Both the position numbers and the translations under genes were made by a program. Under the pieces are notes generated by a model, which saw nothing but the letters and a program-made list of their open reading frames with translations, was not told where the DNA came from and did not search any database. A DNA stretch of 64,000 nucleotides from Thioalkalivibrio sp. XN279 (GTDB taxonomy: Bacteria; Pseudomonadota; Gammaproteobacteria; Steroidobacterales; XN24). Shown in pieces: positions 16,699 through 26,217 of the stretch. The stretch is taken from contig NZ_JAANBD010000028.1 in NCBI RefSeq assembly GCF_011089885.1, positions 124,001-188,000 on the forward strand, read 5' to 3'. How positions within the stretch are numbered: the first letter of the stretch is position 1; every line of letters starts with the position of its first letter.

Positions 16699-17236
16699 TT
16701 AACTGCTCATCACGAACCGGCTGCCAAACTGGACGGCCAGATGGGCTTTGGCAGCACGCCATTCTTTCGGTGGCCTTTCCCACTTGGCGATGATGTTCCT
16801 GAGCGCCAGGAAGATCAGCTTGGTGGCGGCCTCATCGCTCGGGAAGTGTCTCTTGTTGCGCACAGCCTTGCGAACCTGGCTATGCAGCGATTCGATCGCC
16901 TTGCTGGTGTAGAGGATTTTCCTGGCCTCCGAGAGGGCGAAAAACGGGATCACCTGCGGCCAGCGACGCCGCCATCTAGCGACGTTGGCGGCCTTGTAGA
17001 TCGTTCATCACGCGAGGCCAGAATTTGGCGCCCTCGGTCTGCTCCAGCCATAGGCCGAGCACGTCCTTCTCGCGGTCGCCGAGGATACCGATGGCCAGAT
17101 AAACCGCCTTGTTGCGAACCAGACCCTCGTCGCGGACCTTCACCCTGAGCGCATCGAAGTAGACCACCGCGTAGGTCGACTGCAGCGGCCGGTTCTCCAA
17201 ACGGTCAGCCAGTTGTACGGTCGAAAAGGGGGCCAC
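16699..17236 (-). pseudogene. IS256-family transposase remnant
   Basis: Two minus-strand pieces of one transposase. The upstream piece has STYAVVYFDALRVKVRDEG (first catalytic Asp region) and IGILGDREKDVLGLWLEQTE. The downstream piece has the C-terminal ALSEARKILYTSKAIESLHS and KLIFLALRNI. The junction near 16975 skips the segment holding the second Asp, an internal deletion of roughly two hundred codons. The N-terminus is also missing. It lies between the polymerase and the beta-helix gene. Confidence 0.85.
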
Positions 17237-17348
17237 TCCACAGCAACTGGAAATATTTTAACGGAAGGATACCTTCGCTTCCCAAACGCGACGAAGCGCT
17301 GGAAGCGACCATGAATACCCTCACATCGACGCGCTGCATTTCAACATA

Positions 17349-19142
17349 TTAATTTGAAACACCGAATCCCTCGCGCACGTAAGAGTTAAAGGCATTAGCC
17401 GTAAAACGAGTTTGCCAATTTGAGCGCGACTGACCCAATGCTCGGAGAACGAATGCTCCCGCATCTCCAGAAAGACCTAACGAACTCATATAGGTCTCTA
17501 CTGTCCGCCCAGCATCAGGATATGCCTGTTGAGCAAAAGTAGCTCCGACCTCACCACTCTTAGTAATCCAGCCTGCTAACGTGTCGCCCGGCGTAAACAG
17601 CCCCGAGCTTGAAGTACTGTAATAATTATTACCGGAGTAAGAAAAGCCGGACAATCGCGCATCACCCTCAACCCAACCTTGGTAAAAAATTATGTCGGTC
17701 GCTCCCGAAACGAACTGAAATTCATTATCCCTGACGACTAGATTTGCCACATCGGTAAGAGCTGAACTAATGAAGACCCCATAAGTAGGCTGGTTGGTTG
17801 CGCTACGAAAACCGTACATTATGTTCTCCGCAATCTCGATGTTCCGGGCGATATAGGTCTGCTCAGTGCCCGCAATGTACACACCGAGAAACTCCCCGAT
17901 TCCCCGAGGATCAGTCCATACATTTCCGACAATTTGCCCGCCGTCGATATTAATCATCTGGATCAGATTCGATCCGTTAGTGTTCGGCGTGCCCTGAGTA
18001 AATACATTTCTGACAATCTCAGCCGACTGAATCGAGTTGCCACTTCCACCTCGCCCGCCCACTATGAGGCGATCAACTTGGAGGAATAGATTATTTTCTA
18101 TACGGCCGCCAGCGCGGAAATCTGCTGATTCTCTTTCTCCGCGAAAGAAAATATTACCGCGCAAAACTAAGTTTGGAAGACGGCTTGGGCCAGTGTAATC
18201 GCCAGGATTTAGATACAAGAACCTCCCGAACCTACTCTGGTCCGGGTAAGTGCGTTGGAACGGCTCAGAGAATACATTTTCTTCGAATAACAGCTTATCT
18301 GTAGCGGCAGCATAAAATTGCCCATCGTGCGCTTGCCCACCAATGAATATTGATCGCCTAATGACGATATTCTGTAAGCTACCGCCTTGTATGATATTGA
18401 CTTGGTTATCAACCTTTATGTCCTCTACGAGAATATGGCTCGATGTGCCGCGAATATCTATGGCGCGGTCAGCCACAAGCCAGTCATTGGCGAAAAAATG
18501 CAAGCCAGAAATAATAATGAAGCTGGTATCGTCGTTGTCAAAGGAAACGCCTGAGTCGTTTCGCAGCCGGGGCCTTTTACCCGAGCCATAAGAAGCTATG
18601 ATATGACGCTCTTCGCTCGAACGCCCAGCGGGCGCACGCCCGCCATCACCCGTTGACCAACGCTCATTAGTCCATTCATCACCACGTTTTAACAGCAGGA
18701 CATCGGGATACCCTGCACGCATCTCTGAGTTTGCGGCGAGAATTGTCTTAAAGGGCTTTATCTGTTTGTTAGGCTGAAACATCCCGTTTTGGTCAAAAGA
18801 CAAATCGGAAACGCCATAGACTAACCCCGTAGCGTCATCCCCAAGGCTCTCGGAAACAAACACCACGCGTGCGTCCTCGTAACCCGAGGCAATCACCGCT
18901 TGGAAGTCGGTCCAGCCGTTTTCATCGAGCGGGAGCCCAGTAAAATCGTGGATCAGCCGGTGGGGCTCGTTATCGATGGCGGTCAGGGCAGGGGCCTTCG
19001 GAGGCGACTGTGCCAACACGCCGCCACAGGCTAGAGTCAAGGCTGTTGTCACCATGCCAATATGAAACAGCCTCAAAGGGTGAGTGAGATAGAAAGACCA
19101 GCGAGATTTGCTTGTTTCATTGGCAGGGCGGCTGAAGGACAT
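17349..19142 (-). CDS. Secreted right-handed beta-helix protein
   Basis: 597 aa predicted exported protein. The N-terminus has a basic segment and a hydrophobic core ending near GVLAQSPP, a signal peptide. The rest has many short repeats such as SHILVEDIKV, LQNIVIRRSIFI, PNLVLRGNIFF, ARNIEIAENIMY and VANLVVRDNEF, the pattern of parallel beta-helix pectate-lyase-like folds. Such proteins in polysaccharide loci are often lyases, epimerases or surface binders; no catalytic set can be assigned by eye. The start at 19142 is preferred over one 11 codons upstream because AGGAG lies 8 bases before it. AT-rich relative to the core locus. Confidence 0.75.
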   Translation of the reverse strand: MSFSRPANETSKSRWSFYLTHPLRLFHIGMVTTALTLACGGVLAQSPPKAPALTAIDNEPHRLIHDFTGLPLDENGWTDFQAVIASGYEDARVVFVSESLGDDATGLVYGVSDLSFDQNGMFQPNKQIKPFKTILAANSEMRAGYPDVLLLKRGDEWTNERWSTGDGGRAPAGRSSEERHIIASYGSGKRPRLRNDSGVSFDNDDTSFIIISGLHFFANDWLVADRAIDIRGTSSHILVEDIKVDNQVNIIQGGSLQNIVIRRSIFIGGQAHDGQFYAAATDKLLFEENVFSEPFQRTYPDQSRFGRFLYLNPGDYTGPSRLPNLVLRGNIFFRGERESADFRAGGRIENNLFLQVDRLIVGGRGGSGNSIQSAEIVRNVFTQGTPNTNGSNLIQMINIDGGQIVGNVWTDPRGIGEFLGVYIAGTEQTYIARNIEIAENIMYGFRSATNQPTYGVFISSALTDVANLVVRDNEFQFVSGATDIIFYQGWVEGDARLSGFSYSGNNYYSTSSSGLFTPGDTLAGWITKSGEVGATFAQQAYPDAGRTVETYMSSLGLSGDAGAFVLRALGQSRSNWQTRFTANAFNSYVREGFGVSN

Positions 19143-19378
19143 TAGAGGAACTCCTAGATAACACGATTCGGCCAATAACTTGGATCATATGATCGATCTT
19201 AGGGTCCCACAATAGCGGTAACACTAGATTGTAAAATGTGGAGCAGGTCACAATGTCGGACTCGCCTGATCAGGCCCGCCGTTACTTAGAGGGACTCCAG
19301 CCGTTTTGCAGCCACCGCTCTTGGCTCAAGTGGAATGACCCAGTAATTTCCAAGTCTAATCTTGCGGGAGAGACACCA

Positions 19379-20400
19379 ATGAGCGTTGTGATGTACGAAG
19401 AGATCAAGCGTTGGACGGCGCGGCGCAAGTCGGCGCTAGTGCTGGAAATCGTCCAGGGGAAGACGACCATCGCCGAGGCGGGCCGGCAGTTCGATCTGAC
19501 GCCCTGAGAGATCGAAAGCTGGGCCGAAGAAGGCAAGCGCGGCATGGAGAAAGAGCTCAAGCCGCGGCTGGAGGATTTGCGTGAGCAGTACGAGCGCTAG
19601 CTCAAGGATCTGCAGGAAGCGTATGGCGAAGCAATATTGGAGCTGCGCGCACGAGAAAAATTGGCGTCCCCTGCTGGGCAAGGACGAGAGCTGATCCTCT
19701 CGATCCAGCAGGGATTGCAGGCAGAGGGCTTTACGGTCTCCGTTAGCCAGCTGTGTCGCTGGTTCGGTGCGCCTCGTCCGACGTTGTATTACCGGCCGAC
19801 CAAGGCGCTGCCAAAGGTGCGGCCTGAGTTGGCTGGCCGCACACGGCCACGCATCGAGGCGTCGCCGTCGATGGCGACGGCGCCCAACCAGCGCTGGGCC
19901 ACGGTTTTGCGTCGGGTCTGGGGCGGCCGGGACGGCTGGCTGATGCTGACACTGGTGATCGACCGCCATAGCCGGGAGCTGCTTGGCTGGCAGCTTTCCA
20001 AAAGCGGCAAGGCCACGACAGCGGCCGGCCTTGGGGCAAGCGCTTTTATCGGTCGCCACGGCAGCCGGGGACGCGTCCAGACGCAGTTCCTGCTGCGCTC
20101 TGGTAAATGGCGTGGTCTTCACCAGCCAGCATTGCACGCGGCTGGTCCGCAGCTATGGATTGAAACAGTAGTTCATTACGCCGCATCGCTCGCAGCAGAA
20201 CGGCCTGGTCGAGCGCGTCATCCGGATGTTGGAGGAGCAATGCGTGCATCGTCACCGCTTTGACACCCAGCAGCATGCAATGCGGGTCATAGCTGACTGG
20301 ATCCAGTTGTATAACCACCGGCGCCCTCACCAGGCACTCGGAATGAAAACCCCCTGCTCAAGCGTATGGTCTAGCAGCGTAACCTGCGCAGAAACCGCTG
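19379..20400 (+). pseudogene. IS3-family element remains (orfA and orfB broken)
   Basis: The frame begins MSVVMYEEIKRWTARRKSAL, hits TGA at 19505-19507 after GRQFDLTP, and a second stop (TAG 19598-19600) after LREQYER. The orfB part reads LQAEGFTVSVSQLCRWFGAP and RWATVLRRVWGG, then shifts frame near 20100 (VNGVVFTSQHCTRLVRSYGL in another frame), and ends with ADWIQLYNHRRPHQALGMKT. Two stops and at least one frameshift make it dead. Different from the IS3 element at 3.2 kb. Terminal repeats not located with confidence. Confidence 0.85.
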
Positions 20401-20503
20401 GGCCATTCAGTACGGCCAATCTCATCAAATTTTCTCAGAGCAGAATCCATGTCAACACGGCGTTATTTAAATCCCTCAAATCTGCTGTTTGGATATCCCT
20501 AAA

Positions 20504-21076
20504 CTAAGCACCAAAACGGCGAACTATCTTCCCAGGAATCCCGACCACGGTACAGCCATCTGGGACATCGTCCAACACCACAGCGTTTGCACCGATTCTT
20601 ACATGATCTCCGATCTTGATACCGCCGAGTATTTTTGCACCAGCACCAACGTCAACATGGCCACCTATAGTAGGCACGCCATCTTTCTTTCCGCCACACC
20701 CTAAAGTTACTTGCTGGAATATCAGGCAGTTGACGCCAATTACACAATTGGGATGGACAACGACCCCATTCGGATGAGTGAGCCGTAGACCACCGCCAAT
20801 ACGGGTGTTTGCTGGAATGTCCGCCCCGGTGACGGCAGACCAAAATCGGTGCCTTAATGTAGCGAAACGTTTGAAAACCGCCGCCAAAATCCCCCTTTTT
20901 TTTGCATAACGTTGATAACTACGGATTGATGCAATCAAGCGTTTGTCTGGCTCCCAATAGCGTCCGGCTCTCTCACGACTCCAGTCCGGTTGGGTAGCGG
21001 AAACCTGCCGACGGACTGCAGCAACCTCAGGGGACACTGATCCTATAGATAAATCTTGATCTTTGTTCCGGTTCAT
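20504..21076 (-). CDS. Serine O-acetyltransferase-like (left-handed beta-helix)
   Basis: 190 aa hexapeptide-repeat acetyltransferase of the CysE type. The C-terminal half carries the left-handed beta-helix with RIGGGLRLTHPNGVVVHPNC, IFQQVTLGCGGKKDGVPTIG and GGIKIGDHVRIGANAVVLDD, including the His-containing acetyl-CoA loop. Members beside exopolysaccharide genes usually acetylate sugars or serve precursor supply rather than cysteine synthesis. The N-terminal 75 residues are helical and Arg-rich. It stands alone, with the dead IS3 element downstream and about 220 bases without a gene upstream. Confidence 0.82.
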   Translation of the reverse strand: MNRNKDQDLSIGSVSPEVAAVRRQVSATQPDWSRERAGRYWEPDKRLIASIRSYQRYAKKRGILAAVFKRFATLRHRFWSAVTGADIPANTRIGGGLRLTHPNGVVVHPNCVIGVNCLIFQQVTLGCGGKKDGVPTIGGHVDVGAGAKILGGIKIGDHVRIGANAVVLDDVPDGCTVVGIPGKIVRRFGA

Positions 21077-21299
21077 CTAAATTAATCTCATGGGACTTCC
21101 CGCGGTATGGTCAGGTGGCCCCGAAATGTGATGAGTGACGCCTCTTGGAATTCTTCAACGGATCAAGTAAATATCACGAGGATACTTTTTCGAGTACGCG
21201 TTAAGAAGCGAACAGAGCTGACTCTTAGCGCGCACGGTTGTTGCATGTTTTCCAAAAAGCCAAGCTAGGATACCGATTTTCCAGCGAAAGACGTTCTAA

Positions 21300-21896
21300 A
21301 TGCTCAGCCATATCCTCAAATTTCCATACCGCGTCTGGAACCGAGTCATCTGGGCCTATCGGGGCCGTTTCCAAAGTGACCATCACGTATTTGTCCGCAA
21401 CGGTCCTTACCCGGTCGAGACTCGCCCCGAGATTAAATTTTTCCGCTTTGCGCACTTCGCGGACGTTCCGGCATTTGTGCGAGAGGCAATTGTAGAGAAT
21501 CAAGGACACGGGGCACTCGAAACCGACGCTCGGGAATTGAAAGATCACTCGCTCATGTGGGTCGCGATGTTCGACGATACCGTAGCTGGCGTATTGCATT
21601 CACGTCGAGGAAAGCATTTTCTCAACTGGTTCGTGCCGCTCCGGGACGAAGATATTGTCTTTTTCCGCGTCCGCACTTACCCACAATTCCGTGGACGGGG
21701 CATCTGTCCGTCGATGTACCGCTACATCATGCACCAGGAACTTCCTGACGACGCCCGAGCATTCGCCGATTGTGCGATCTACAATAAGTCATCGCGACGA
21801 AGCTTGGAAAAAGCCGGCTTCCAGACAATCGCCATCGCTAAACCTATCACGCGCGAATGGGCCCTAAAGGGAAAGACCGATTCCAGAGTTCGCTGA
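21300..21896 (+). CDS. GNAT-family acetyltransferase
   Basis: 198 aa protein with the acetyl-CoA-binding motif VRTYPQFRGRGICPSMYRYI (R-G-R-G-I-C loop followed by a helix) and the later IYNKSSRRSLEKAGFQTIA block typical of GNAT N-acetyltransferases. The substrate is not evident; context suggests an amino sugar or nucleotide sugar. Its 3' end overlaps the convergent SDR gene by 33 bases. Several Met codons near the N-terminus make the start uncertain. Confidence 0.78.
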   Translation: MLSHILKFPYRVWNRVIWAYRGRFQSDHHVFVRNGPYPVETRPEIKFFRFAHFADVPAFVREAIVENQGHGALETDARELKDHSLMWVAMFDDTVAGVLHSRRGKHFLNWFVPLRDEDIVFFRVRTYPQFRGRGICPSMYRYIMHQELPDDARAFADCAIYNKSSRRSLEKAGFQTIAIAKPITREWALKGKTDSRVR

Positions 21897-22874
21897 ACGC
21901 TGCAATCCATTATCCCAAGAGCGTTTTGTAGTCCAGTTGATCTCTTGGATGGCTACAGCATTCCCAAACCGCATGGGCTTGCACCTTGCATGGAGCCGGC
22001 TCGACACCAGCAGCCCGGGCAACTTCGCACTACCTCGAAAGAACACCCTGTTGAACAGCGACGCTGTCCCCGCCATGACGCGCAATAAGGCCCAGGGCAC
22101 CGGAACAATGCGAGCGCCCTGCCCCGCTTCCTCCCGGAACTGCTTCAAATAAGCCCAGTGTGTCGGCAGATCGTCGTCCACAAGATTCAGCGTAAGCCCA
22201 TCTGGTGAGCCACCATGGTCCACGGCCAGCGCTACAGCCTCGGCGCAATTCTCGACATAGCACAGTGGAACCGTACTGAAGGGGGCGGTGCAAACCCACC
22301 AGCGATCATTGACAGGAAACCCCACCCGCCCATTCCAAAGATTGTCCCGCCCGAAAATAACCCCGGGCCGCAGCACGACCAGGGACCATTCATTCGCCGC
22401 AGCAGCACGCCGCACGAGTTGTTCCTGTAGTAACTTGGTCCGGCAATACTCGTCGCGGACTTCCGGATCCTGCGCTAACGGGGAGTCCTCCGCGATCCGG
22501 CTCCTCGCCGGCCGGCGCAGGTATTCGTAGACGGAAAAGGAACTGATGAGGACGATTCTATTAACTCGCGCCTCGTGCATTCGATCGATGAGGTTTTCCG
22601 TGGCTATCACGGTCCCGCCCAACTGATCGTAGAAGTCCCCGCTCTTGGCGGCCGCCAGGTGCGCCACGCAGTCCATGCCGATGCACAGATTTTGCAAACT
22701 CTCGCGCGACCTGAGATCGCCGCGATAAACCTCAATCGAAGACTGCTCCAACCAATCCTCGGGCACGGATGACCCGGGCCGGACCATGGCACGCACCGTG
22801 TGACCGCGCGCAACCAGGGCGCTGACGACGTAGCGCCCCAGGAACCCCCCTGCTCCCGTCACCAGCACCTTCAC
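21864..22874 (-). CDS. NAD-dependent epimerase/dehydratase (extended SDR)
   Basis: 336 aa extended short-chain dehydrogenase. Rossmann motif VTGAGGFLG (5-13), strand HLAAAKSG, active-site region LISSFSVYEYL and the catalytic pair in EYCRTKLL (YxxxK). It likely modifies a nucleotide sugar or lipid-linked sugar; which one cannot be told. Its start overlaps the stop of the Gfo/Idh/MocA gene by 4 bases (ATGA), so the two are translated together and may act in sequence on the same sugar. Confidence 0.85.
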   Translation of the reverse strand: MKVLVTGAGGFLGRYVVSALVARGHTVRAMVRPGSSVPEDWLEQSSIEVYRGDLRSRESLQNLCIGMDCVAHLAAAKSGDFYDQLGGTVIATENLIDRMHEARVNRIVLISSFSVYEYLRRPARSRIAEDSPLAQDPEVRDEYCRTKLLQEQLVRRAAAANEWSLVVLRPGVIFGRDNLWNGRVGFPVNDRWWVCTAPFSTVPLCYVENCAEAVALAVDHGGSPDGLTLNLVDDDLPTHWAYLKQFREEAGQGARIVPVPWALLRVMAGTASLFNRVFFRGSAKLPGLLVSSRLHARCKPMRFGNAVAIQEINWTTKRSWDNGLQRSANSGIGLSL

Positions 22875-23986
22875 AGCCTATTCTCCTCAGCCAGTAGCCG
22901 GTCGATCAGTCGACTCGTCCGGTCCATCTGCTGGTATGTAACCGGCAGCTCATTGCCACTGCGCAAGGACTGGTACGTCTCCGCCAGGAACGCCTGCAAG
23001 CCCTCGTATGCGGTGCGGTTGCGGATCTTTTTCCAGATGCTGCCGAAACCCGCACCGACGAGACTACCGGCGTTCGCCATGGCATTCATCAGCGGAGACA
23101 GGTGCTGGCCGCCCGGGCGTTGTTTCACCAGCATGACCGTGGGATGGAATAATTCTGCGCTCGCCACTCCTTGTGAGCCTCGCAGGGTTATGGAGAAGCC
23201 ATCGGGCCACTGGTGAGCGGAGAACCTGATCCGGCCGTGGGCCGGACCCGAGAGCACGAGCGCGTCTAGGGCATCGTATTTGAAAAGATCCCCACCACCA
23301 TGATTCCGCCACGCCGCGGCAATCTCCATCGCATCACGCTCATCCACCGGCAGGAAGTTAAGCAAAAGGTAGGCGAGGTGAGAAATGAACTCATGCACCA
23401 CGCCCGCCGGCAGGCAGTGGCTCGGATGCGGGAGGTTCTGGTCGGCGTAGCGCCCCCCGCCGCGGATGCCAAGGACCATCCGGACTTCGACTTCCTCGAG
23501 TGTTCCGATCTCACCCTGCGCGACAATGGCCTCGAGCCTGCGAATCGGCGCGTTGAATCGGTAATTATGGTTCTCGACCAGCCTGAGACTTCTGGACTGT
23601 GCCAGGTCCCACAGGTCGTTGAAGCCCTCGTTGGACAGGGCAATAGGTTTTTCGACGATGACGTGACATCCCCGCTCCAGGCAGTCCCGCACGATCCGAT
23701 CGTGCGTGGCGGGTGGCGTAAGGACGTGCACCACATCAACCTCGTCCTGCTCGAGCATAGCGCGGTAGTCCGTGTGCCATCCGGCCACCCCAAACCGCCC
23801 GGCAGTGTACTCGGCCAACGCTGGCGAGAGATCACAGATTCCCTGCAACCGGACATCCCCAGCCTGTTGCAGTCCAAGCAGATGCTGTTCGGCGATCTTG
23901 CCGCCCCCGATCAGGGCCACGCGAGGTCGGGGCAATGGCCTGAAGTTGCCGGTGGAATCACCCAAGCCAATCTCCTGTTCAACCAT
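22871..23986 (-). CDS. Gfo/Idh/MocA-family oxidoreductase
   Basis: 371 aa NAD(P)-dependent sugar oxidoreductase. The N-terminal dinucleotide site is VALIGGGKIAEQHL, and the catalytic lysine region is HVIVEKPIALSNEGF. The C-terminal half is the usual alpha/beta substrate domain (VHEFISHLAYLLLNFLPV). It may act as a UDP-sugar 3-dehydrogenase or similar in making an amino or keto sugar, together with the adjacent SDR and the DegT aminotransferase upstream in the operon. Its start overlaps the upstream GNAT-like gene by 8 bases. Confidence 0.88.
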   Translation of the reverse strand: MVEQEIGLGDSTGNFRPLPRPRVALIGGGKIAEQHLLGLQQAGDVRLQGICDLSPALAEYTAGRFGVAGWHTDYRAMLEQDEVDVVHVLTPPATHDRIVRDCLERGCHVIVEKPIALSNEGFNDLWDLAQSRSLRLVENHNYRFNAPIRRLEAIVAQGEIGTLEEVEVRMVLGIRGGGRYADQNLPHPSHCLPAGVVHEFISHLAYLLLNFLPVDERDAMEIAAAWRNHGGGDLFKYDALDALVLSGPAHGRIRFSAHQWPDGFSITLRGSQGVASAELFHPTVMLVKQRPGGQHLSPLMNAMANAGSLVGAGFGSIWKKIRNRTAYEGLQAFLAETYQSLRSGNELPVTYQQMDRTSRLIDRLLAEENRL

Positions 23987-25052
23987 AGCGGCGTCGGCGC
24001 TCCTGCTCTTTCAGCCAGCGGCCGGGCGCCTGGAGCAGCGGCCGCAGCGCGGATTGCCGTGCCCATGCCTCTGAGCGCGTGCGCAGTTCATGAATACTGT
24101 TGATGATCGAAGGCCGCGTTGCGATCCCTTCTGCCACGGGAATCGATCCGGACATGAAATTTTCCTTGTATGGCGCCATGCCCTTACCTAGGTCTATATG
24201 GGCGAGGCCATCCTCGCACGCATGCTGGATCATGTGCACCAGCAGGATCAGCCCCGGGGCATATTGGCGGAACTCGTCATCATAGGCGGGGAACCAGGAA
24301 TGCCACACGGTGCGGGAGCGCATGGCAAAGTGCACGGCAGCCAGCCTGTCACCAACGTATAGAGCGGACAGCGTGCCGCCAAACTCTTGGCTGTCCTGTT
24401 CATGGATACGCTTTATCAGCTCAACCGTCCAGGGCAGCGCGAAAAAGTCTACTACACCTGTTGCCTGGCACTGCTCACGTTTCCAGCGCACCATGGCGTC
24501 GAACACGGTCGGTTCACGCGTATTGGAGACGTAACGGATCGGCCCACGCTCCCTCTCCAGCTTGCGCATGCGCCGAAGCGTGTCCTGAAGGTGCTTGCGC
24601 TGGCTCTTCGTCCTGTCCGCCTCGTAGGCCTCGTACCCGTCGATAGTCTCGATGATCGGCGAGGGGTCGACCTGCCGTATATAGGGCTTCCACTCCCCCT
24701 GCCCGGCCACCAGGTGATCGAATTCCCAACGCACCAGGCCAGAACCGCGCAATAAATCCAGCACCGTCCATTCCGCATCTCGCTCGACAACCACGCCGTG
24801 ATGGTCCGACAGTTTCAGTCCCGCAGGGCGACCGACACCTCCACGGCCATAATGAAAAGGGAAGAAGCCCACAACGCGGCCATAGTCCTCGAGCAGACAG
24901 ATTCTCAGGTCGTCGCGGACGGCCGCGAGGGCCTGCGCAAACTCTGGACGGAAGTATGGACTCGCAAAGATCGTGCCTGTCGCCTGGATCGCGCTCCAAC
25001 GTGATGCCAGTGCGTTATCCAGCTCCCGTGTGAGGATAACCGTGTACTTCAT
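23979..25052 (-). CDS. GNAT/CelD-like acyltransferase of an exopolysaccharide locus
   Basis: Protein of the GNAT_6/CelD (COG5653) type, 357 aa from the chosen start. Recognisable blocks are TRELDNALASRWSAIQATGT at the N-terminus, the Lys/Arg-rich linker DRTKSQRKHLQDTLRRMRKL, GGTLSALYVGDRLAAVHFAM, and the C-terminal HIDLGKGMAPYKENFMSGSI. These proteins are common in cellulose and exosortase-linked loci and are thought to acylate polysaccharide or lipid-linked sugars. The frame runs upstream to 25193 through the end of the FemAB gene, but homology starts at ATG 25052, leaving a 19-base gap. Confidence 0.8.
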   Translation of the reverse strand: MKYTVILTRELDNALASRWSAIQATGTIFASPYFRPEFAQALAAVRDDLRICLLEDYGRVVGFFPFHYGRGGVGRPAGLKLSDHHGVVVERDAEWTVLDLLRGSGLVRWEFDHLVAGQGEWKPYIRQVDPSPIIETIDGYEAYEADRTKSQRKHLQDTLRRMRKLERERGPIRYVSNTREPTVFDAMVRWKREQCQATGVVDFFALPWTVELIKRIHEQDSQEFGGTLSALYVGDRLAAVHFAMRSRTVWHSWFPAYDDEFRQYAPGLILLVHMIQHACEDGLAHIDLGKGMAPYKENFMSGSIPVAEGIATRPSIINSIHELRTRSEAWARQSALRPLLQAPGRWLKEQERRRRYG

Positions 25053-25071
25053 CGGGTAGAAACCCAGCGGC

Positions 25072-26178
25072 TCACCATGGCATTGTCTCGTGTAGCCCAA
25101 GACGCCGCCCTGCCCTAATGACGAGGTTGCGTAAAGTCGGCATGGACCATGCGACCTGGGTAGCGGTGGAACGTACAGACGCCAAGGGGCCATAGTACTT
25201 CCACATGGTGACAGGCCAGCGGAAATGCTCCGGTGCTATGCGGGTCTTGAAGCGAGTCAGGCCACCGGTGCTCGTTTCGGAAATTCCCAGCAGGTCATAG
25301 AACCGGCAGCCGTGGTCGCGCGCCCACTGCATGGCCTTAAAATGCAGCAGGTACCCGGCCATGAGCTTGCGGACATCGTCGCTCCGATCGACGCCGCCCC
25401 ATCCGTACAACATATGCTCACCGACGACAGTGTTGAAAAGCGCGGCGACCGGACGGTTGTCATGATACGCAACGAACTGCTGCACGCGCCCAGACGGTCC
25501 GAACACATCCAGCAGGTACTCGAAGTACGCCCGATCGAACATCCCGAATCCCTTGTGCGCCGCGCTCATCGAATACAGAGCATAGAACTCGTCCAATGAG
25601 TCCCGGCTGCCAGTTCTTACTTCGACCCCCAAGCGTCGGGCGAGGCGAATATTGTATCGTCCCTTCGGTTTCATCCGGGCCAGCACATCTTGATCAGAGC
25701 CGGAGACCTCGATCCGCGAAGTCAAGTGCTCGCCCCACCAGTCTGTCCGTGACTCGAAGCCTTTGGCAACCAGCACTTCTCGAGCAGCATGCTGCTGCGC
25801 AAAGGTCTCGACACGGAGTATCGAGATCCGATGCTCACGAGCAAAACCGTCGAGTTGGTCCATCACCTGGGCCAGCAGGCCGGCATCGTCGTTCAGGCTC
25901 AACGGGCCGCGCTGCACGATGCCGATACGGCCTATCGGCGTGCTTCGCCACATTACCTGCGCGCCGCCGACGACCTCTCCACCCTGCTTCAGGATGACCC
26001 GGTCGGAATCGTAACCGTATGCAGACCGCAGCTGCCCGTACAGGCTGGATTGTTCGTGGTGACCGAAGGGATGCCGGCCAAGAAATGCGTCCCACGCGGC
26101 TTCCCGTCCGCCCTTGGGTCGCGACAGGTCGACATCGCGAGAGGGAGCTTTGTTGGCCGCTGCCGTCGTCATTGACAC
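25072..26178 (-). CDS. FemAB-like protein of the PEP-CTERM/exosortase system
   Basis: 368 aa FemAB/MurM-like tandem-GNAT protein, the type regularly found with exosortase A. Blocks: GHHEQSSLYGQLRSAYGYDS near the N-terminus, MKPKGRYNIRLARRLGVEVR at the domain linker, YALYSMSAAHKGFGMFDRAY, and the C-terminal RFYDLLGISETSTGGLTRFK. FemAB relatives use aminoacyl-tRNA to add amino acids to peptidoglycan; the function of the exosortase-linked branch is not established, although an amino-acid or acyl decoration of the polysaccharide is plausible. It precedes the GNAT/CelD-like gene in the same leftward unit. Confidence 0.85.
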   Translation of the reverse strand: MSMTTAAANKAPSRDVDLSRPKGGREAAWDAFLGRHPFGHHEQSSLYGQLRSAYGYDSDRVILKQGGEVVGGAQVMWRSTPIGRIGIVQRGPLSLNDDAGLLAQVMDQLDGFAREHRISILRVETFAQQHAAREVLVAKGFESRTDWWGEHLTSRIEVSGSDQDVLARMKPKGRYNIRLARRLGVEVRTGSRDSLDEFYALYSMSAAHKGFGMFDRAYFEYLLDVFGPSGRVQQFVAYHDNRPVAALFNTVVGEHMLYGWGGVDRSDDVRKLMAGYLLHFKAMQWARDHGCRFYDLLGISETSTGGLTRFKTRIAPEHFRWPVTMWKYYGPLASVRSTATQVAWSMPTLRNLVIRAGRRLGLHETMPW

Positions 26179-26217
26179 AGGCTAATCGATGATCGCATCG
26201 GGTGGTCTGGAATCCGG

